From Williamsia muralis (GTDB lineage: Bacteria; Actinomycetota; Actinomycetes; Mycobacteriales; Mycobacteriaceae): 64,000 nt of DNA. Each line of letters begins with the position of its first letter. Position 1 is the first letter of the stretch. Shown here one piece after another: positions 54,110 to 63,709 of this stretch. The DNA lies in the NCBI RefSeq assembly GCF_002735905.1, contig NZ_PEBD01000010.1, forward strand, positions 434,001-498,000, given 5' to 3'. The notes below the pieces were generated by a model. That model did not search any database, had not been told where the DNA came from, and saw only the letters and a list, made by a program, of their open reading frames with translations. The position numbers were made by a program, and so were the translations under genes.

Positions 54110-55171
54110 ATGGTCGAGGGTGGGGATGTGGCGGATACAACGCCGCGCGTTGTGTTGGTGACCGGCGCATCGACTTTTCTCGGCGGATATCTGACCACTC
54201 GTCTGGCGCAGAATCCCGACATCGACCGGGTGATCGCCGTCGACTCGCGGGCCCCTTCCAAAGACATGTTGCGACGTTTCGGTCGGGCCGAGTTCGTCCG
54301 GGTGGACATCCGGCGTTCGGCGATCGCGAAGGTGATCGACAAAGCCGGTGTGGACACCGTCGTGCACGCCGCGACCTCGGTGATGGACACCGTCGGTCAT
54401 TCGCCTGCCATCAAAGAGTTCAATGTCATCGGCACGATGCAGCTGTGCGCCGCCTGCCAGCGCAGCCCCACGGTCAAGCGGTTTGTCGTCCGCTCGTCCG
54501 GCATGATCTACGGCGCCAGTTCGGCCGACCCCGCGCATTTCTCCGAGGACACCCATGCCCGGCATGAGCCGACACACGGCTATGCCCGTGATCTGCTCGA
54601 CGTCGAAGGTTATGCCCGAGGCCTCGGCCGCCGACGACCCGACATGTCCGTCACCATTCTGCGGTTGTCGGCGATGCTCGGACCGCAGATCTCCACGCGC
54701 ATGAGCAAGTACTTCTCGGCCACGGTGATCCCGGTGGTGATCGGTCACGAACCGCGACTGCAGTTCCTCCACGAAGAAGACGCCTTGTCGGCGCTCGAGC
54801 ACGCGACTCTCGCCGGTCGCGCCGGCACGTTCAACATCGCCGCCGACGGTGTGGTGACGCTCAGTCAGGCGGTGCGGCGGGCCGGCCGCGTCGCTTTGCC
54901 GGTCCCGGGCCGGATGTTGGGCACCGTCGCCGGGGTCTACCGCGGCATGCGCGTTGCCCCGTTTCACAGCGATCAGGCCGACTACCTGACGTTCGGCCGG
55001 GTTCTCGACACCACCCGGATGCGCACCGAACTCGGCTTCGAGCCGAAGTACACCAGCTTGGAGACTTTCGACGACTTCATATCCCGAAAACCGCTGGAGC
55101 CGGTGATCTCACCGGCGGCCTGGCGGCGGTTGGAGCAGTGGATAGCCCAGGCCGCGAAGCAGCTGACGTGA
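54110..55171 (+). CDS. Extended SDR / NAD-dependent epimerase (Rv0501 GalE2-like)
   Basis: 353 residues from ATG 54110; a TACGCT box 8 bases before suggests a leaderless mRNA. Other starts are 54077 and GTG 54128. Rossmann VTGASTFLGGYL (17-28), HAATSVMDT, SSGMIYG. The catalytic Tyr-x3-Lys is not obvious: HGYARDLLDVEG has no Lys at the usual spacing, so the activity is in doubt. C-terminal helices end with WRRLEQWIAQA. The gene order matches Rv0501 (galE2). Sugar-nucleotide epimerase role inferred only. Confidence 0.78.
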   Translation: MVEGGDVADTTPRVVLVTGASTFLGGYLTTRLAQNPDIDRVIAVDSRAPSKDMLRRFGRAEFVRVDIRRSAIAKVIDKAGVDTVVHAATSVMDTVGHSPAIKEFNVIGTMQLCAACQRSPTVKRFVVRSSGMIYGASSADPAHFSEDTHARHEPTHGYARDLLDVEGYARGLGRRRPDMSVTILRLSAMLGPQISTRMSKYFSATVIPVVIGHEPRLQFLHEEDALSALEHATLAGRAGTFNIAADGVVTLSQAVRRAGRVALPVPGRMLGTVAGVYRGMRVAPFHSDQADYLTFGRVLDTTRMRTELGFEPKYTSLETFDDFISRKPLEPVISPAAWRRLEQWIAQAAKQLT

Positions 55172-55304
55172 GCGGGGCGAGCGGAGAAGGTAAGTTCATC
55201 CGATGCCTGGCGCGGGGGCGACCATGGCGGGGACAATCGACGAATGCTGTTCGACACGACCACGTAGGGGCGGCGGGCACCATGCTTGAGGGAGGTGGGT
55301 GATC

Positions 55305-56447
55305 GTGCAGAATCGGAATAGTACGTCCGACGCGCGAACGGCCAAGGTGATCCAGCTGTATTCCAGTGCGCCGGGCCCCGGTGGGCAGCCGCGTCGTCGG
55401 CATCCGTCCCAGACCAGCGGGCACTCGGCGAAAACTGCTGCGCCACAACAACACCCGAATCACCGCGGGCATCCGAACACCGATGAGTTCGTGCAGGCGC
55501 CGGTCACCCCGATCAGCGAGGACGTGCGAGCGCAGCTCGAGGCCGGACGGTTCGAGCAGGCCGCCGAGATGTCGTCGAACTTCCTGAATCTCGACGGTGT
55601 CCGGCAGACGATCGCCGACACGATCACCGGTGCCGCCGGGTACGTGCGTCAGCGCGTGACCGGCGACTACGAGGTGGACGACTTCGGCTTCGACGCCCAC
55701 TTCACCGAGTCGGTGTGGCTCCCCGCCTTGCGGGTCTTGTTCGACAAGTGGTTCCGGGTCGATGTGAGCGGTATCGAGAATCTGCCGCTCGACGGTGGTG
55801 GACTCCTGGTGGCCAATCACGCCGGCACCATCCCCATCGATGCCTTGATGACGTCGGTTGCCGTGCACGACTACCACCCGAGGAATCGGCACCTGCGCGT
55901 GCTCGCCGCGGACCTCGCCTTCGACACCCCGGTCATCGGCGACATAGCGCGCCGCACGGGGTCCACTCTCGCCTGCACCGCCGACGCACAGAAGTTGCTT
56001 CGAGGCGGCGAGCTGACCGCTGTGTGGCCGGAGGGCTTCAAGGGCATCGGCAAGCTCTACAAGGACCGCTACAAGTTGCAGCGCTTCGGCCGGGGTGGTT
56101 TCGTCACCACGGCGCTGCGTGCCAAGGTCCCGATCATTCCGGTGTCGATCGTCGGGTCCGAAGAGATTTATCCGATGCTTAACGACCTGAAGCCGATCGC
56201 CCGCCTTCTCGGTCTGCCTTACATCCCGATCACGCCGACGTTTCCGCTGCTCGGACCGCTCGGCCTGGTGCCGTTGCCGTCCAAGTGGCAGATCCATTTC
56301 GGTACCCCGATCGAGACCGGCCATTTCGATGATCAGGCTGCCGACGATCCGATGGTCGTGTTCGACCTGACCGACAATGTGCGTGAAGACATCCAGCAGA
56401 CTCTCTTCCGCATGCTCAGCCGTCGATCGAGCGTCTACTTCGGCTGA
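55305..56447 (+). CDS. PlsC-type lysophospholipid acyltransferase (Rv0502-like)
   Basis: 380 residues from GTG 55305, with GGAGG 9 bases upstream. A disordered N-terminus (about 1-65) precedes the acyltransferase fold. Catalytic motif ANHAGTIPID (His at about 172; the spacing to Asp is longer than H-x4-D) and AVWPEGFKGIGK in place of FPEGTR; later PIIPVSIVGSEEIYP. Adds an acyl chain to a lysolipid or similar acceptor at the membrane. It ends 13 bases before a hairpin repeat. Confidence 0.82.
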   Translation: MQNRNSTSDARTAKVIQLYSSAPGPGGQPRRRHPSQTSGHSAKTAAPQQHPNHRGHPNTDEFVQAPVTPISEDVRAQLEAGRFEQAAEMSSNFLNLDGVRQTIADTITGAAGYVRQRVTGDYEVDDFGFDAHFTESVWLPALRVLFDKWFRVDVSGIENLPLDGGGLLVANHAGTIPIDALMTSVAVHDYHPRNRHLRVLAADLAFDTPVIGDIARRTGSTLACTADAQKLLRGGELTAVWPEGFKGIGKLYKDRYKLQRFGRGGFVTTALRAKVPIIPVSIVGSEEIYPMLNDLKPIARLLGLPYIPITPTFPLLGPLGLVPLPSKWQIHFGTPIETGHFDDQAADDPMVVFDLTDNVREDIQQTLFRMLSRRSSVYFG

Positions 56448-56460
56448 GTTTCACCCGCCA

Positions 56461-56532
56461 CCCCCGATGATGTGCTGTTATGGCGAACGAACCCCCAGGT
56501 GGGCTCCGCCATAAGGGCACATCATCGGAGGG
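56461..56532. repeat. Hairpin element, copy 2 of a family
   Basis: Arms 56464-56485 and 56507-56528 are complementary at 20 of 22 positions. The 72-base element is nearly identical to that at 57105 and related to that at 20916. Its right end GGAGGG supplies the ribosome site for the HD-protein gene. Confidence 0.85.
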
Positions 56533-56539
56533 ATTGGTT

Positions 56540-57094
56540 GTGACGTCAGCGGTTGAAGAACTGGACGGGCGACTCGAGCTGTGGCGTGGCCATCTCGGCC
56601 CGGACTGGGATGCTTATCGGGGCCATGCGGCACGAGTGCTGGCGTTGTGCGACGAACTGCACGCCATTTCGCCGCGTGCCTCGTCATCACCCGTGCCCAG
56701 CACCACCGAGGAGTTCCTCACGGCCGCCGCGTTCCACGACCTCGAAATCTGGACGGCCGGCACGTTCGACTACCTGCCACCATCGGCCGATCTGGCCGTC
56801 GCGTGGTTGCGCGATCACGGCCGCGACGACCTCCGGACGATCGTGACGGAGATGGTCTATCACCATCACAAGGTGCGGCGTGCCGCGCCGCCGGCATCAC
56901 CGGTTGAGATGTTCCGGCGCGCTGACGCGATCGACGTCAGCTTCGGTGTCGTCCGGTTCGGGGTTTCCCGACGGCGGTACCGCCAGCTCTCTAAGCGCCT
57001 GCCCGACAACGGGTTTCATCGCCGCCTCATCGAACTCACGGTGGATCGCGCCAAGACCCACCCGACATCACCGTTGCCCATGTTCCGTTGGTGA
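56540..57094 (+). CDS. HD-domain-like protein of unknown function
   Basis: 184 residues from GTG 56540, with GGAGGG 7 bases upstream inside the hairpin repeat. A helical protein with a His/Asp set like an HD phosphohydrolase: His29 (RGHAARV), His66-Asp67 (AAFHDLEIW), His108-His109-His110-Lys111 (VYHHHK), and a following Asp in RADAIDVSF. A metal-dependent phosphohydrolase is suggested but not shown. Bracketed by two near-identical hairpin repeats, so possibly moved or duplicated with them. I know no homologue in this position in M. tuberculosis. Confidence 0.6.
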   Translation: MTSAVEELDGRLELWRGHLGPDWDAYRGHAARVLALCDELHAISPRASSSPVPSTTEEFLTAAAFHDLEIWTAGTFDYLPPSADLAVAWLRDHGRDDLRTIVTEMVYHHHKVRRAAPPASPVEMFRRADAIDVSFGVVRFGVSRRRYRQLSKRLPDNGFHRRLIELTVDRAKTHPTSPLPMFRW

Positions 57095-57104
57095 TCCCGC
57101 CCAA

Positions 57105-57176
57105 CCCCCGATGTTGTGCTGTTATGGCGAACGAAACCGCAGGTGGGCTCCGCCATAAGGGCACATCATCGGAGGG
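57105..57176. repeat. Hairpin element, copy 3 of a family
   Basis: Arms 57108-57129 and 57151-57172. It differs from the copy at 56461 at a few positions only (ATGTTG for ATGATG, AAACCG for AACCCC). Lies between the convergent HD and SerB-like genes and followed by a run of G. Confidence 0.85.
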
Positions 57177-57188
57177 GGGGCAGGGGAG

Positions 57189-58409
57189 TCAGCGGCGTAA
57201 ATGGCGGACCGCGGCGGCAGCGCCACCACCGGCCGCGCCGAGCAACACGGCTGTCGGCACGCCGATCTTCGCGGCCTTGCGGGCCGTGCGGTAGTCGCGG
57301 ATCTCCCAGCCACGCACCCGGGCGACCTCACGCAGGTCGGCATCGGGATTGATCGCCACGGCGGTGCCGACCAGCGACAGCATGGGGACGTCGTTGTGGG
57401 AATCGGAGTACGCCGTACACCGCTTGAGGTTGAGGCCCTCGCGGATCGCGAGCGTTCGCACGGCATGCGCCTTGCCGAGCCCGTGCAGGATGTCGCCGAC
57501 CAGCCGTCCGGTGAACACCCCGTCGACGCTCTCGGCCACCGTGCCCAGTGCCCCGGTCAGTCCGAGCCGGTCGGCGATGGTCTGGGCAAGCTCCACCGGT
57601 GTCGCGGTGACCAGCCACACCTGCTGTCCGGCGTCGAGGTGCATCTGCGCAAGGGTGCGGGTGCCGGGCCAGATCTTGTCGGCGATGAACTCGTCGAAGA
57701 TCTCCTCGCCGAGCCGCACGAGTTCGTCGGTCTCGCGCCCGGCGATGAAGGACAGCGCTTTCTCCCGCCCCTGCGCGACATCCTCGGAGTTCTCCCGGCC
57801 GGTCATCCGGAATTTCGCCTGCGCCCAGACGAATTCCATCACGTCGCGGTAGCTGAAGTAGTCGCGTGCGGCGAGGCCGCGGGCGAAATGCACGATCGAC
57901 GCGCCTTGGACGAGTGTGTTGTCGACGTCGAAGAACGCCGCAGCGGTGAGGTCCGGCGGGACGTCGGTCGGCGTGCCGGGCTCGTCGGATTCGAGGAAGG
58001 TCGAAGGCTCGCTCTCGTCGAGTCCGCGTTCCCGCAGCTTCGACGACGCGGCCCGTGCACTGGCCTCACCGGCGAGCGACTGGCGCAATTCGGCTGCCGA
58101 CTGACGGAAACGCCCGACCCTGCTCGTCAGCGGGGAGAGCGGGCCGGCCGTGGAGGTGGGTCGCAGTCGCTGCCCGTGGTCGCCGACGGGCCGGTCGTCG
58201 AGGTCGTCGTCCGCGAAATCGTCCCCGAAATCGTCTCCGAGGTCGTCGTCGGCGTCGTCATAGCCGTCATCGGAGTCGTCATCCGGACCGTCCCCGGGCA
58301 GCTCGCGCCGCCGGTCGTCAGGCTCGTGGTCGTCGCCGTGCTCGGCGCGGGAACCGGTGGCGCCATCGTCCTCGCCGTCGGCGTCCCCACTGCCCGGAGT
58401 TGTGCTCAC
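57189..58409 (-). CDS. HAD-IB phosphatase (SerB1/Rv0505c-like) with acidic N-terminus
   Basis: 406 residues from GTG 58409, with GGAGG 8 bases upstream. Residues 1-75 are Asp/Gly/Glu-rich and disordered. HAD motif [10 protein letters not shown] (Asp161, Asp163), motif II VTATPVE, and the Asp motif in [16 protein letters not shown] phosphatases of this kind act on phosphoserine or other small phosphates; the assignment as SerB is uncertain. A Gly/Ala-rich hydrophobic C-terminus might anchor it to the membrane. Confidence 0.82.
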   Translation of the reverse strand: MSTTPGSGDADGEDDGATGSRAEHGDDHEPDDRRRELPGDGPDDDSDDGYDDADDDLGDDFGDDFADDDLDDRPVGDHGQRLRPTSTAGPLSPLTSRVGRFRQSAAELRQSLAGEASARAASSKLRERGLDESEPSTFLESDEPGTPTDVPPDLTAAAFFDVDNTLVQGASIVHFARGLAARDYFSYRDVMEFVWAQAKFRMTGRENSEDVAQGREKALSFIAGRETDELVRLGEEIFDEFIADKIWPGTRTLAQMHLDAGQQVWLVTATPVELAQTIADRLGLTGALGTVAESVDGVFTGRLVGDILHGLGKAHAVRTLAIREGLNLKRCTAYSDSHNDVPMLSLVGTAVAINPDADLREVARVRGWEIRDYRTARKAAKIGVPTAVLLGAAGGGAAAAVRHLRR

Positions 58410-58468
58410 TCCATCGCCTCCTTCGGTCGGTGCCAAGCCTAGTCGCCGATGCCTGCAACACTGGCAGG

Positions 58469-58726
58469 GTGAGGATCACGTTGCTGTCCCGGGCGGGTTG
58501 TGCCGCCTGTGCCCGTGCCAGGGCCGATCTACGGCCGGTTGTCGACGAGTTCGACGTGGAGTTCGACGAGGTCGACGTCGATGCCGTCGCGGCCACCGAT
58601 CCATCCCTGCGCGCCGAGTTCGGAGACCGGCTGCCGGTGATCTTGCTCGACGATCGTGAGCATAGCTACTGGGATGTCGATATTCCCAGGTTGAGGGCCG
58701 ATTTGCAGGGTGCCGCCGGACACTAG
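58469..58726 (+). CDS. Glutaredoxin-like protein (DUF836, Rv0508-like)
   Basis: 85 residues from GTG 58469. Thioredoxin fold with CAAC ([17 protein letters not shown]), the cis-Pro in [13 protein letters not shown], and an FDEVDVD strand. A small redox protein of unknown partner, first of a probable redox-heme group (glutaredoxin-like, rex, hemA). Position matches Rv0508. Confidence 0.85.
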   Translation: MRITLLSRAGCAACARARADLRPVVDEFDVEFDEVDVDAVAATDPSLRAEFGDRLPVILLDDREHSYWDVDIPRLRADLQGAAGH

Positions 58727-58760
58727 TCCAGACGCATGGCCAGAAGAACTCGAGCCGAGT

Positions 58761-58778
58761 TTGTGAATCGATTCACAA
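58761..58778. promoter_or_regulatory. rex: Perfect Rex operator upstream of rex-hemA
   Basis: TTGTGAATCGATTCACAA matches TTGTGAAnnnnTTCACAA, the known Rex site, on both arms. It lies 107-124 bases before the rex start and can be part of the -35 region (TTGTGA, with TACCGT at 58782-58787 as -10). Confidence 0.88.
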
Positions 58779-58884
58779 GCGGTACCGTAGTGCCTCGAGT
58801 TGGTGTTGAACCTGCCATGAGCAGGTGAAGCGCACCGAAGTCCGCAAAGCCGCGGACGATGCAGCCCAGAAGAAAGACGGACGC

Positions 58885-59655
58885 ATGGCCAAGAGTTCGG
58901 CGGGGTTCAACGCCCAGTCCGAGATCCCCAGCGCCTCGGTCGCCCGGCTGGCCACCTACCTCCACGTTCTGCGTTCGCTGAGCGAGAGCGGCGCGATGGT
59001 GGTGTCGTCCGGTCAGCTGGCCACCGCAGCCGGGGTCAATCCGGCGATCCTGCGCAAAGACCTGTCCCATGTCGGGTCGGGCGGAGTCCGCGGCGTCGGT
59101 TACGACGTCGGCCGGTTGATCGCCCGCATCGCCTTGGCCCTCGGAGTCGAGCACAATCACAACGTGGTGCTGGCCGGCGCCGGCCACCTCGGCAAGGCAC
59201 TGCTGGGCCGGGTGGGGTTCGAGCGACGCGGGATCAAGATCGTTGCCATGTTCGATGCCGATCCCGAGCTGGTCGGGACGACGATCACCGCGGCCGAGGG
59301 CGAGTTGGCCGTGCGGGCGCTCGACGAGATCGGCGACATCTGCCAAGAGCACGGGGTGGAGATCGCGGTCCTCGCGACCCCCGACGCCGACGCCCAGGCC
59401 ACCTGCGACGCATTCGTCGAGGCCGGGGTGCACCAGATCCTGAACTTCACCGCGCTTGCGCCGCGCGTCCCCGAGCACGTGTACGTGCGGCCGGTGGACT
59501 TCGCGCTCGAGCTGCAGGTGATGGCCTTCAACGCTGCCCGACGGCACAACGCGGAGTCCGCGGTCGTGCCACGTGAGCAGCGCAGCAGTGGACGTGCCCC
59601 GAGGAGTGGGGCGAAGACGAGAGCACGATCAGATCAGAGATCGGTGGGCGTGTGA
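58885..59655 (+). CDS. rex: Redox-sensing transcriptional repressor Rex
   Basis: 256 residues from ATG 58885, chosen to match the length of the Streptomyces N-terminus; a GTG at 58825 adds 20 residues. Winged helix: [45 protein letters not shown]. Rossmann NADH domain: [32 protein letters not shown]. Rex releases DNA when the NADH/NAD ratio rises. The stop overlaps the hemA GTG by four bases, so heme synthesis is tied to redox state. Confidence 0.94.
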   Translation: MAKSSAGFNAQSEIPSASVARLATYLHVLRSLSESGAMVVSSGQLATAAGVNPAILRKDLSHVGSGGVRGVGYDVGRLIARIALALGVEHNHNVVLAGAGHLGKALLGRVGFERRGIKIVAMFDADPELVGTTITAAEGELAVRALDEIGDICQEHGVEIAVLATPDADAQATCDAFVEAGVHQILNFTALAPRVPEHVYVRPVDFALELQVMAFNAARRHNAESAVVPREQRSSGRAPRSGAKTRARSDQRSVGV

Positions 59656-61010
59656 GTATTTTCCTGTTCGGCGTATCGCATCGGAGCGCGCCGGTACCGA
59701 TCCTCGAGCGACTCGCCGTCACCGACGACGACCGTCCGAAGATCATCGACGATCTGCTGGCCAGTCCGCAGATCAGCGAGGCGATGATCGTCTCGACGTG
59801 CAACCGCGTCGAGGTCTACGCCGTGGTCGACGCCTTCCACCCGGCCCTCGAGGCCGTGGGTGAGGTCATGGGCAAACACTCGGGCATGACGGTCAACGAG
59901 ATGACCAAGTACGCCTACGTGCGGTACTCCGAAGCCGTTGTCGAGCACCTGTTCTCGGTCGCCGCGGGCCTGGACTCGATGGTGGTGGGCGAGCAGCAGA
60001 TCCTCGGCCAGATCCGGTCGTCCTACGCCAGCGCCGACGCGAACCGCTCTGCCGGGCGAGTGCTGCACGAGCTGGCGCAGCAGGCGTTGCGGGTGGGTAA
60101 ACGCGTACACAGCGAGACCGGGCTCGACCGCGCCGGTGCATCGGTGGTCTCGGTGTCGCTCGAGCGCGCGCGGAGCATTCTCGACGATGACATCACCTCT
60201 GCCGTTGTCCTGGGTGCCGGCGCGATGGGTGGCCTGGCTGCCGCCCACCTGGCCCGATCCGGGGTGTCGGAGCTGGTGGTCGTCAACCGCACGTTCGAGA
60301 AGGCGCAGCATCTGGCGGCCAACGTCACCAAGAATCACGGCATCCCCACGCGGGCGGTGCGTTTCGACGACATGACCGACGCGCTGATCGGCGCCGACGT
60401 GCTGGTGACCTGTACCGGCACCATCGGCGCGGTCGTCGGTGTCGGTGAGGTGCATTCGGCGCTCGCCCGTCGCGAGAACAACAAACCATTGGTCATCTGC
60501 GACCTGGGATTGCCTCGTAACGTCGATCCTGCGGCCGGTCGGCTACCCGGTGTCCACATCATCGATATCGAGGGTCTGCGTGGCGATGAGGCCACCAAGG
60601 CCGCCGATGCCGACGAGTTCGCCGCCCGCGAGATCGTTTTGGGTGAGCTGGCCGACTACCTGATGCATCAGCGTCAGGCCGAGGTCACCCCCACGGTCAC
60701 CGCGCTGCGGCAGCGGGCCGCCGAGGTGGTCCAGGCGGAGATCCTGCGACTCGAGAGCCGGTTGCCGGGTCTGGACGACCCGCAGCGCGACGAGGTCGCC
60801 AAGACCGTCCGGCGGGTGGTCGACAAGTTGCTGCACGCGCCGACGGTGCGGGTCAAACAACTCGCGAGCACGCCGCAGGGCGACACCTACGCCGAAGCTC
60901 TTCGCGAGCTCTTCGAACTCAAGCCCGGTGCGGCCGAATCGGTGTCGGCACCAGAGGTCGGGCTCGGGGACACGGCCGGACTCGGCGACACAGACGGAAA
61001 GGCCCGGTAG
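59652..61010 (+). CDS. hemA: Glutamyl-tRNA reductase HemA
   Basis: 452 residues, GTG start overlapping the rex stop. First committed step of C5-pathway heme synthesis: glutamyl-tRNA to glutamate-1-semialdehyde. Catalytic Cys50 in [29 protein letters not shown]-binding [13 protein letters not shown] and a C-terminal dimerisation helix, then a disordered tail. Confidence 0.96.
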   Translation: MSIFLFGVSHRSAPVPILERLAVTDDDRPKIIDDLLASPQISEAMIVSTCNRVEVYAVVDAFHPALEAVGEVMGKHSGMTVNEMTKYAYVRYSEAVVEHLFSVAAGLDSMVVGEQQILGQIRSSYASADANRSAGRVLHELAQQALRVGKRVHSETGLDRAGASVVSVSLERARSILDDDITSAVVLGAGAMGGLAAAHLARSGVSELVVVNRTFEKAQHLAANVTKNHGIPTRAVRFDDMTDALIGADVLVTCTGTIGAVVGVGEVHSALARRENNKPLVICDLGLPRNVDPAAGRLPGVHIIDIEGLRGDEATKAADADEFAAREIVLGELADYLMHQRQAEVTPTVTALRQRAAEVVQAEILRLESRLPGLDDPQRDEVAKTVRRVVDKLLHAPTVRVKQLASTPQGDTYAEALRELFELKPGAAESVSAPEVGLGDTAGLGDTDGKAR

Positions 61011-61013
61011 GAC

Positions 61014-61949
61014 TTGAGCACCGACGAGACGAGTCCGATCCGGATCGGCACCCGTGGTTCGTTGCTGGCCACAACCCAGGCCGGCGACATCCGCGACGCA
61101 CTGATCAAGGCCGGCCATCCTGCCGAACTGGTGATCATCAAGACCGCAGGCGACCTGTCGGCCGCACCGGTCCAGCAGATCGGCGTCGGGGTGTTCACCA
61201 CGGCGATCCGGCTGGCGTTGACCGCGGGCGAGGTGGACGTCGCCGTGCACTCATACAAGGACCTCCCGACGGCCCCTGAACCCGGGCTGCACATCGCAGC
61301 CATCCCGCCCCGCGAAGATCCACGAGATGCGCTGGTCGCAGCGGGTGGCAAGGTGCTCGGCGAGCTACTGCCGGGAGCCACTGTCGGCACCTCCGCGCCG
61401 CGCCGGGCAGCGCAGCTTAGAGCATTGGGTCTCGGTTTGGAAATCCGCCCCCTACGAGGCAACCTTGATTCTCGGTTGGGCAAAGTCGCGAGCGGCGAAC
61501 TCGACGCGGTGGTAGTGGCTCGAGCAGGACTGGTACGCATCGGACGGGCCGACGAGGTCACCGAAGCGCTGGGTCCGGTTCAGATGCTGCCGGCGCCCGC
61601 ACAGGGTGCCTTGGCCGTGGAGTGCCGCGCAGACGATGCCCGACTGGTGAGCATTCTCGCCGAGTTGGACGATCCGTCCACCCGTGCGGCGATTGACGCC
61701 GAACGTGCGGTGCTGGGGGCCCTCGAGGCCGGATGCACCGCGCCGGTCGGTGCGATGGCCGAGGTGGTCGAGTCGATTGACGAGGACGGGCGCATTTTCA
61801 CCGAGCTGTCGCTGAGGGCGACGGTCGTGGCCGAAGACGGATCGGACGCGGTCAAGGCCTCGGTGGTGGGTCCGGTGGAACGGGCAGCCGAACTGGGCCG
61901 AGAACTCGCCGCAGAACTGCTGGATCAGGGAGCAAGACAGCTTCTCTAG
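61014..61949 (+). CDS. hemC: Porphobilinogen deaminase HemC
   Basis: 311 residues, TTG start three bases after hemA. Joins four porphobilinogens into hydroxymethylbilane. [41 protein letters not shown] and the dipyrromethane-bearing Cys241 in [11 protein letters not shown]. Confidence 0.96.
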   Translation: MSTDETSPIRIGTRGSLLATTQAGDIRDALIKAGHPAELVIIKTAGDLSAAPVQQIGVGVFTTAIRLALTAGEVDVAVHSYKDLPTAPEPGLHIAAIPPREDPRDALVAAGGKVLGELLPGATVGTSAPRRAAQLRALGLGLEIRPLRGNLDSRLGKVASGELDAVVVARAGLVRIGRADEVTEALGPVQMLPAPAQGALAVECRADDARLVSILAELDDPSTRAAIDAERAVLGALEAGCTAPVGAMAEVVESIDEDGRIFTELSLRATVVAEDGSDAVKASVVGPVERAAELGRELAAELLDQGARQLL

Positions 61950-61995
61950 AAACAGTGGGCCGAGCTACAGCCCCACGGGGCAGGAGTTGCTGAGC

Positions 61996-63699
61996 ATGAG
62001 CCGTAACAAAAAGGCCACCACCCCCGGTCGCATTCTCTTTGTCGGGGCAGGCCCGGGCGATCCCGGACTGCTGACCGTCCGCGCCCGGACCGCGATCGAG
62101 AACGCCGTCACGGTGTTCATCGATCCCGACGTGCCGTCCGCGGTCGTCGAACAGATCGGTGTCCGCTGGGGTGAGCAGGCCTCATCGAAGAGTTCGTCGA
62201 CCGGTGCGACCCGCTCGGGCAAACAAGACATTAGCGGCGGCGAGCAACGCGATTCGCAGGGGGGTGATCCCCAGGACGCCGACGGCGCTGCCGCAGCCGG
62301 GGCGGGTGCCGATTCGGCAGACGACTCGATGGGCAATGTGCGTCCCGCGCTGGGTGATCCCGCCGAGGTCGCCAAAACTCTCGTCGCCACCGCCAAGGAC
62401 GGCCACGACGTCGTCCGGCTGGTGGCAGGCGACCCCCTGACCACCGATGCGGTGCTGGCCGAGGTCAATGCCGTTGCCCGCACCCAGGTGCAGTTCGAGG
62501 TCATCCCGGGACTGCCCGCGACGGCCGCTGTGCCGAGCTACGCGGGTATGCCGCTGGGTTCGGGACACACCGAGGCCGACGTCCGCGGAGAGGTCGATTG
62601 GGCGGCACTCGCTGCCGCTCCCGGACCTCTTGTGCTCCACGCCACCTCGGGTCATCTCGCCGAGACCGCCAGTGCACTCACCGAGCACGGCCTGGCCGCG
62701 CAGACCCCTGCCGCCATCACCGTCAACGGCACCACTTGCCAGCAGCGCACCATCGAGGCGACGCTGGCCACGCTCAACGAGAGCGGAAGCGCCCTCACCG
62801 GACCGCTGATCGTCACCATCGGCAAGGTGGTCACCCAGCGCGGCAAGTTGAGCTGGTGGGAATCGCGCGCACTGTACGGCTGGACCGTTCTGGTGCCGCG
62901 TACCAAGGATCAGGCCGGCGACATGTCGGATCGGCTGGTCACGCACGGTGCCATCCCGATGGAGGTCCCGACGATCGCGGTCGAACCGCCGCGTAGTCCT
63001 GCCCAGATGGAACGTGCCGTCAAGGGTCTGGTCGACGGCCGTTACCAGTGGGTGGTGTTCACCTCGACCAACGCCGTGCGCGCCGTCTGGGACAAGTTCG
63101 CCGAATTCGGTTTGGATGCACGGGCTTTCAGTGGCGTGAAGATCGCCTGCGTGGGCGAGGCGACCGCCGAGAAGGTTCGCGGTTTCGGAATCAACCCCGA
63201 ACTGCTGCCTTCGGGTGAGCAGTCGTCGCTCGGTCTGCTCGAGGACTTCCCGCCCTACGACGACGTGTTCGATCCGGTGAACCGAATCCTGCTGCCCCGT
63301 GCCGACATCGCCACCGAGACGCTCTCGGAGGGGCTGCGTGGCCGTGGCTGGGAGATCGACGACGTCACCGCGTACCGCACGGTCCGCGCCGCGCCACCGC
63401 CCGCCGAGACCCGCGAGATGATCAAGACCGGTGGCTTCGACGCGGTCTGCTTCACCTCGAGTTCCACGGTGCGCAACCTGGTGGGTATCGCGGGTAAACC
63501 GCACGCCCGCACCATCGTTGCGTGCATCGGCCCGAAGACGGCCGAGACCGCAACCGAGTTCGGCCTGCGGGTCGACGTGCGGCCGGAGAACGCATCGGTG
63601 CACGAGTTGGTGGACGCGCTCGCCGAGCACGCCGCTCGCCTGCGTGCCGAAGGTGCGCTGCCTCCGCCGCGCAAGAAGGCCCGCCGCTCACGCTCGTAG
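61996..63699 (+). CDS. hemD: Uroporphyrinogen-III methyltransferase/synthase fusion (HemD)
   Basis: 567 residues from ATG 61996, with GGAG 9 bases upstream. Residues 1-270 form a SUMT (CysG/CobA-like) domain, VGAGPGDPGLLTVRA, VVRLVAGDPLT and VIPGLPA, but an insertion of about 55 Ser/Gly/Ala/Asp-rich residues (62-117) follows the first strands and some usual SUMT residues are missing. Residues 290-545 form a HemD domain (YQWVVFTSTNAVRA, CFTSSSTVRNLV). Makes uroporphyrinogen III; whether the SUMT half is active is unclear. Confidence 0.9.
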   Translation: MSRNKKATTPGRILFVGAGPGDPGLLTVRARTAIENAVTVFIDPDVPSAVVEQIGVRWGEQASSKSSSTGATRSGKQDISGGEQRDSQGGDPQDADGAAAAGAGADSADDSMGNVRPALGDPAEVAKTLVATAKDGHDVVRLVAGDPLTTDAVLAEVNAVARTQVQFEVIPGLPATAAVPSYAGMPLGSGHTEADVRGEVDWAALAAAPGPLVLHATSGHLAETASALTEHGLAAQTPAAITVNGTTCQQRTIEATLATLNESGSALTGPLIVTIGKVVTQRGKLSWWESRALYGWTVLVPRTKDQAGDMSDRLVTHGAIPMEVPTIAVEPPRSPAQMERAVKGLVDGRYQWVVFTSTNAVRAVWDKFAEFGLDARAFSGVKIACVGEATAEKVRGFGINPELLPSGEQSSLGLLEDFPPYDDVFDPVNRILLPRADIATETLSEGLRGRGWEIDDVTAYRTVRAAPPPAETREMIKTGGFDAVCFTSSSTVRNLVGIAGKPHARTIVACIGPKTAETATEFGLRVDVRPENASVHELVDALAEHAARLRAEGALPPPRKKARRSRS

Positions 63700-63709
63700 G
63701 CTGGAGGAC

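Noticed and set aside
56480-56539. HD protein starting at the ATG inside the hairpin
   Set aside because: The added 20 residues are encoded by the repeat, the same ATG occurs in the copy without a gene, and GTG 56540 has a well-spaced ribosome site.
57201-58442. 413-codon plus-strand frame opposite the SerB-like gene
   Set aside because: Antisense shadow; the HAD motifs are on the minus strand.
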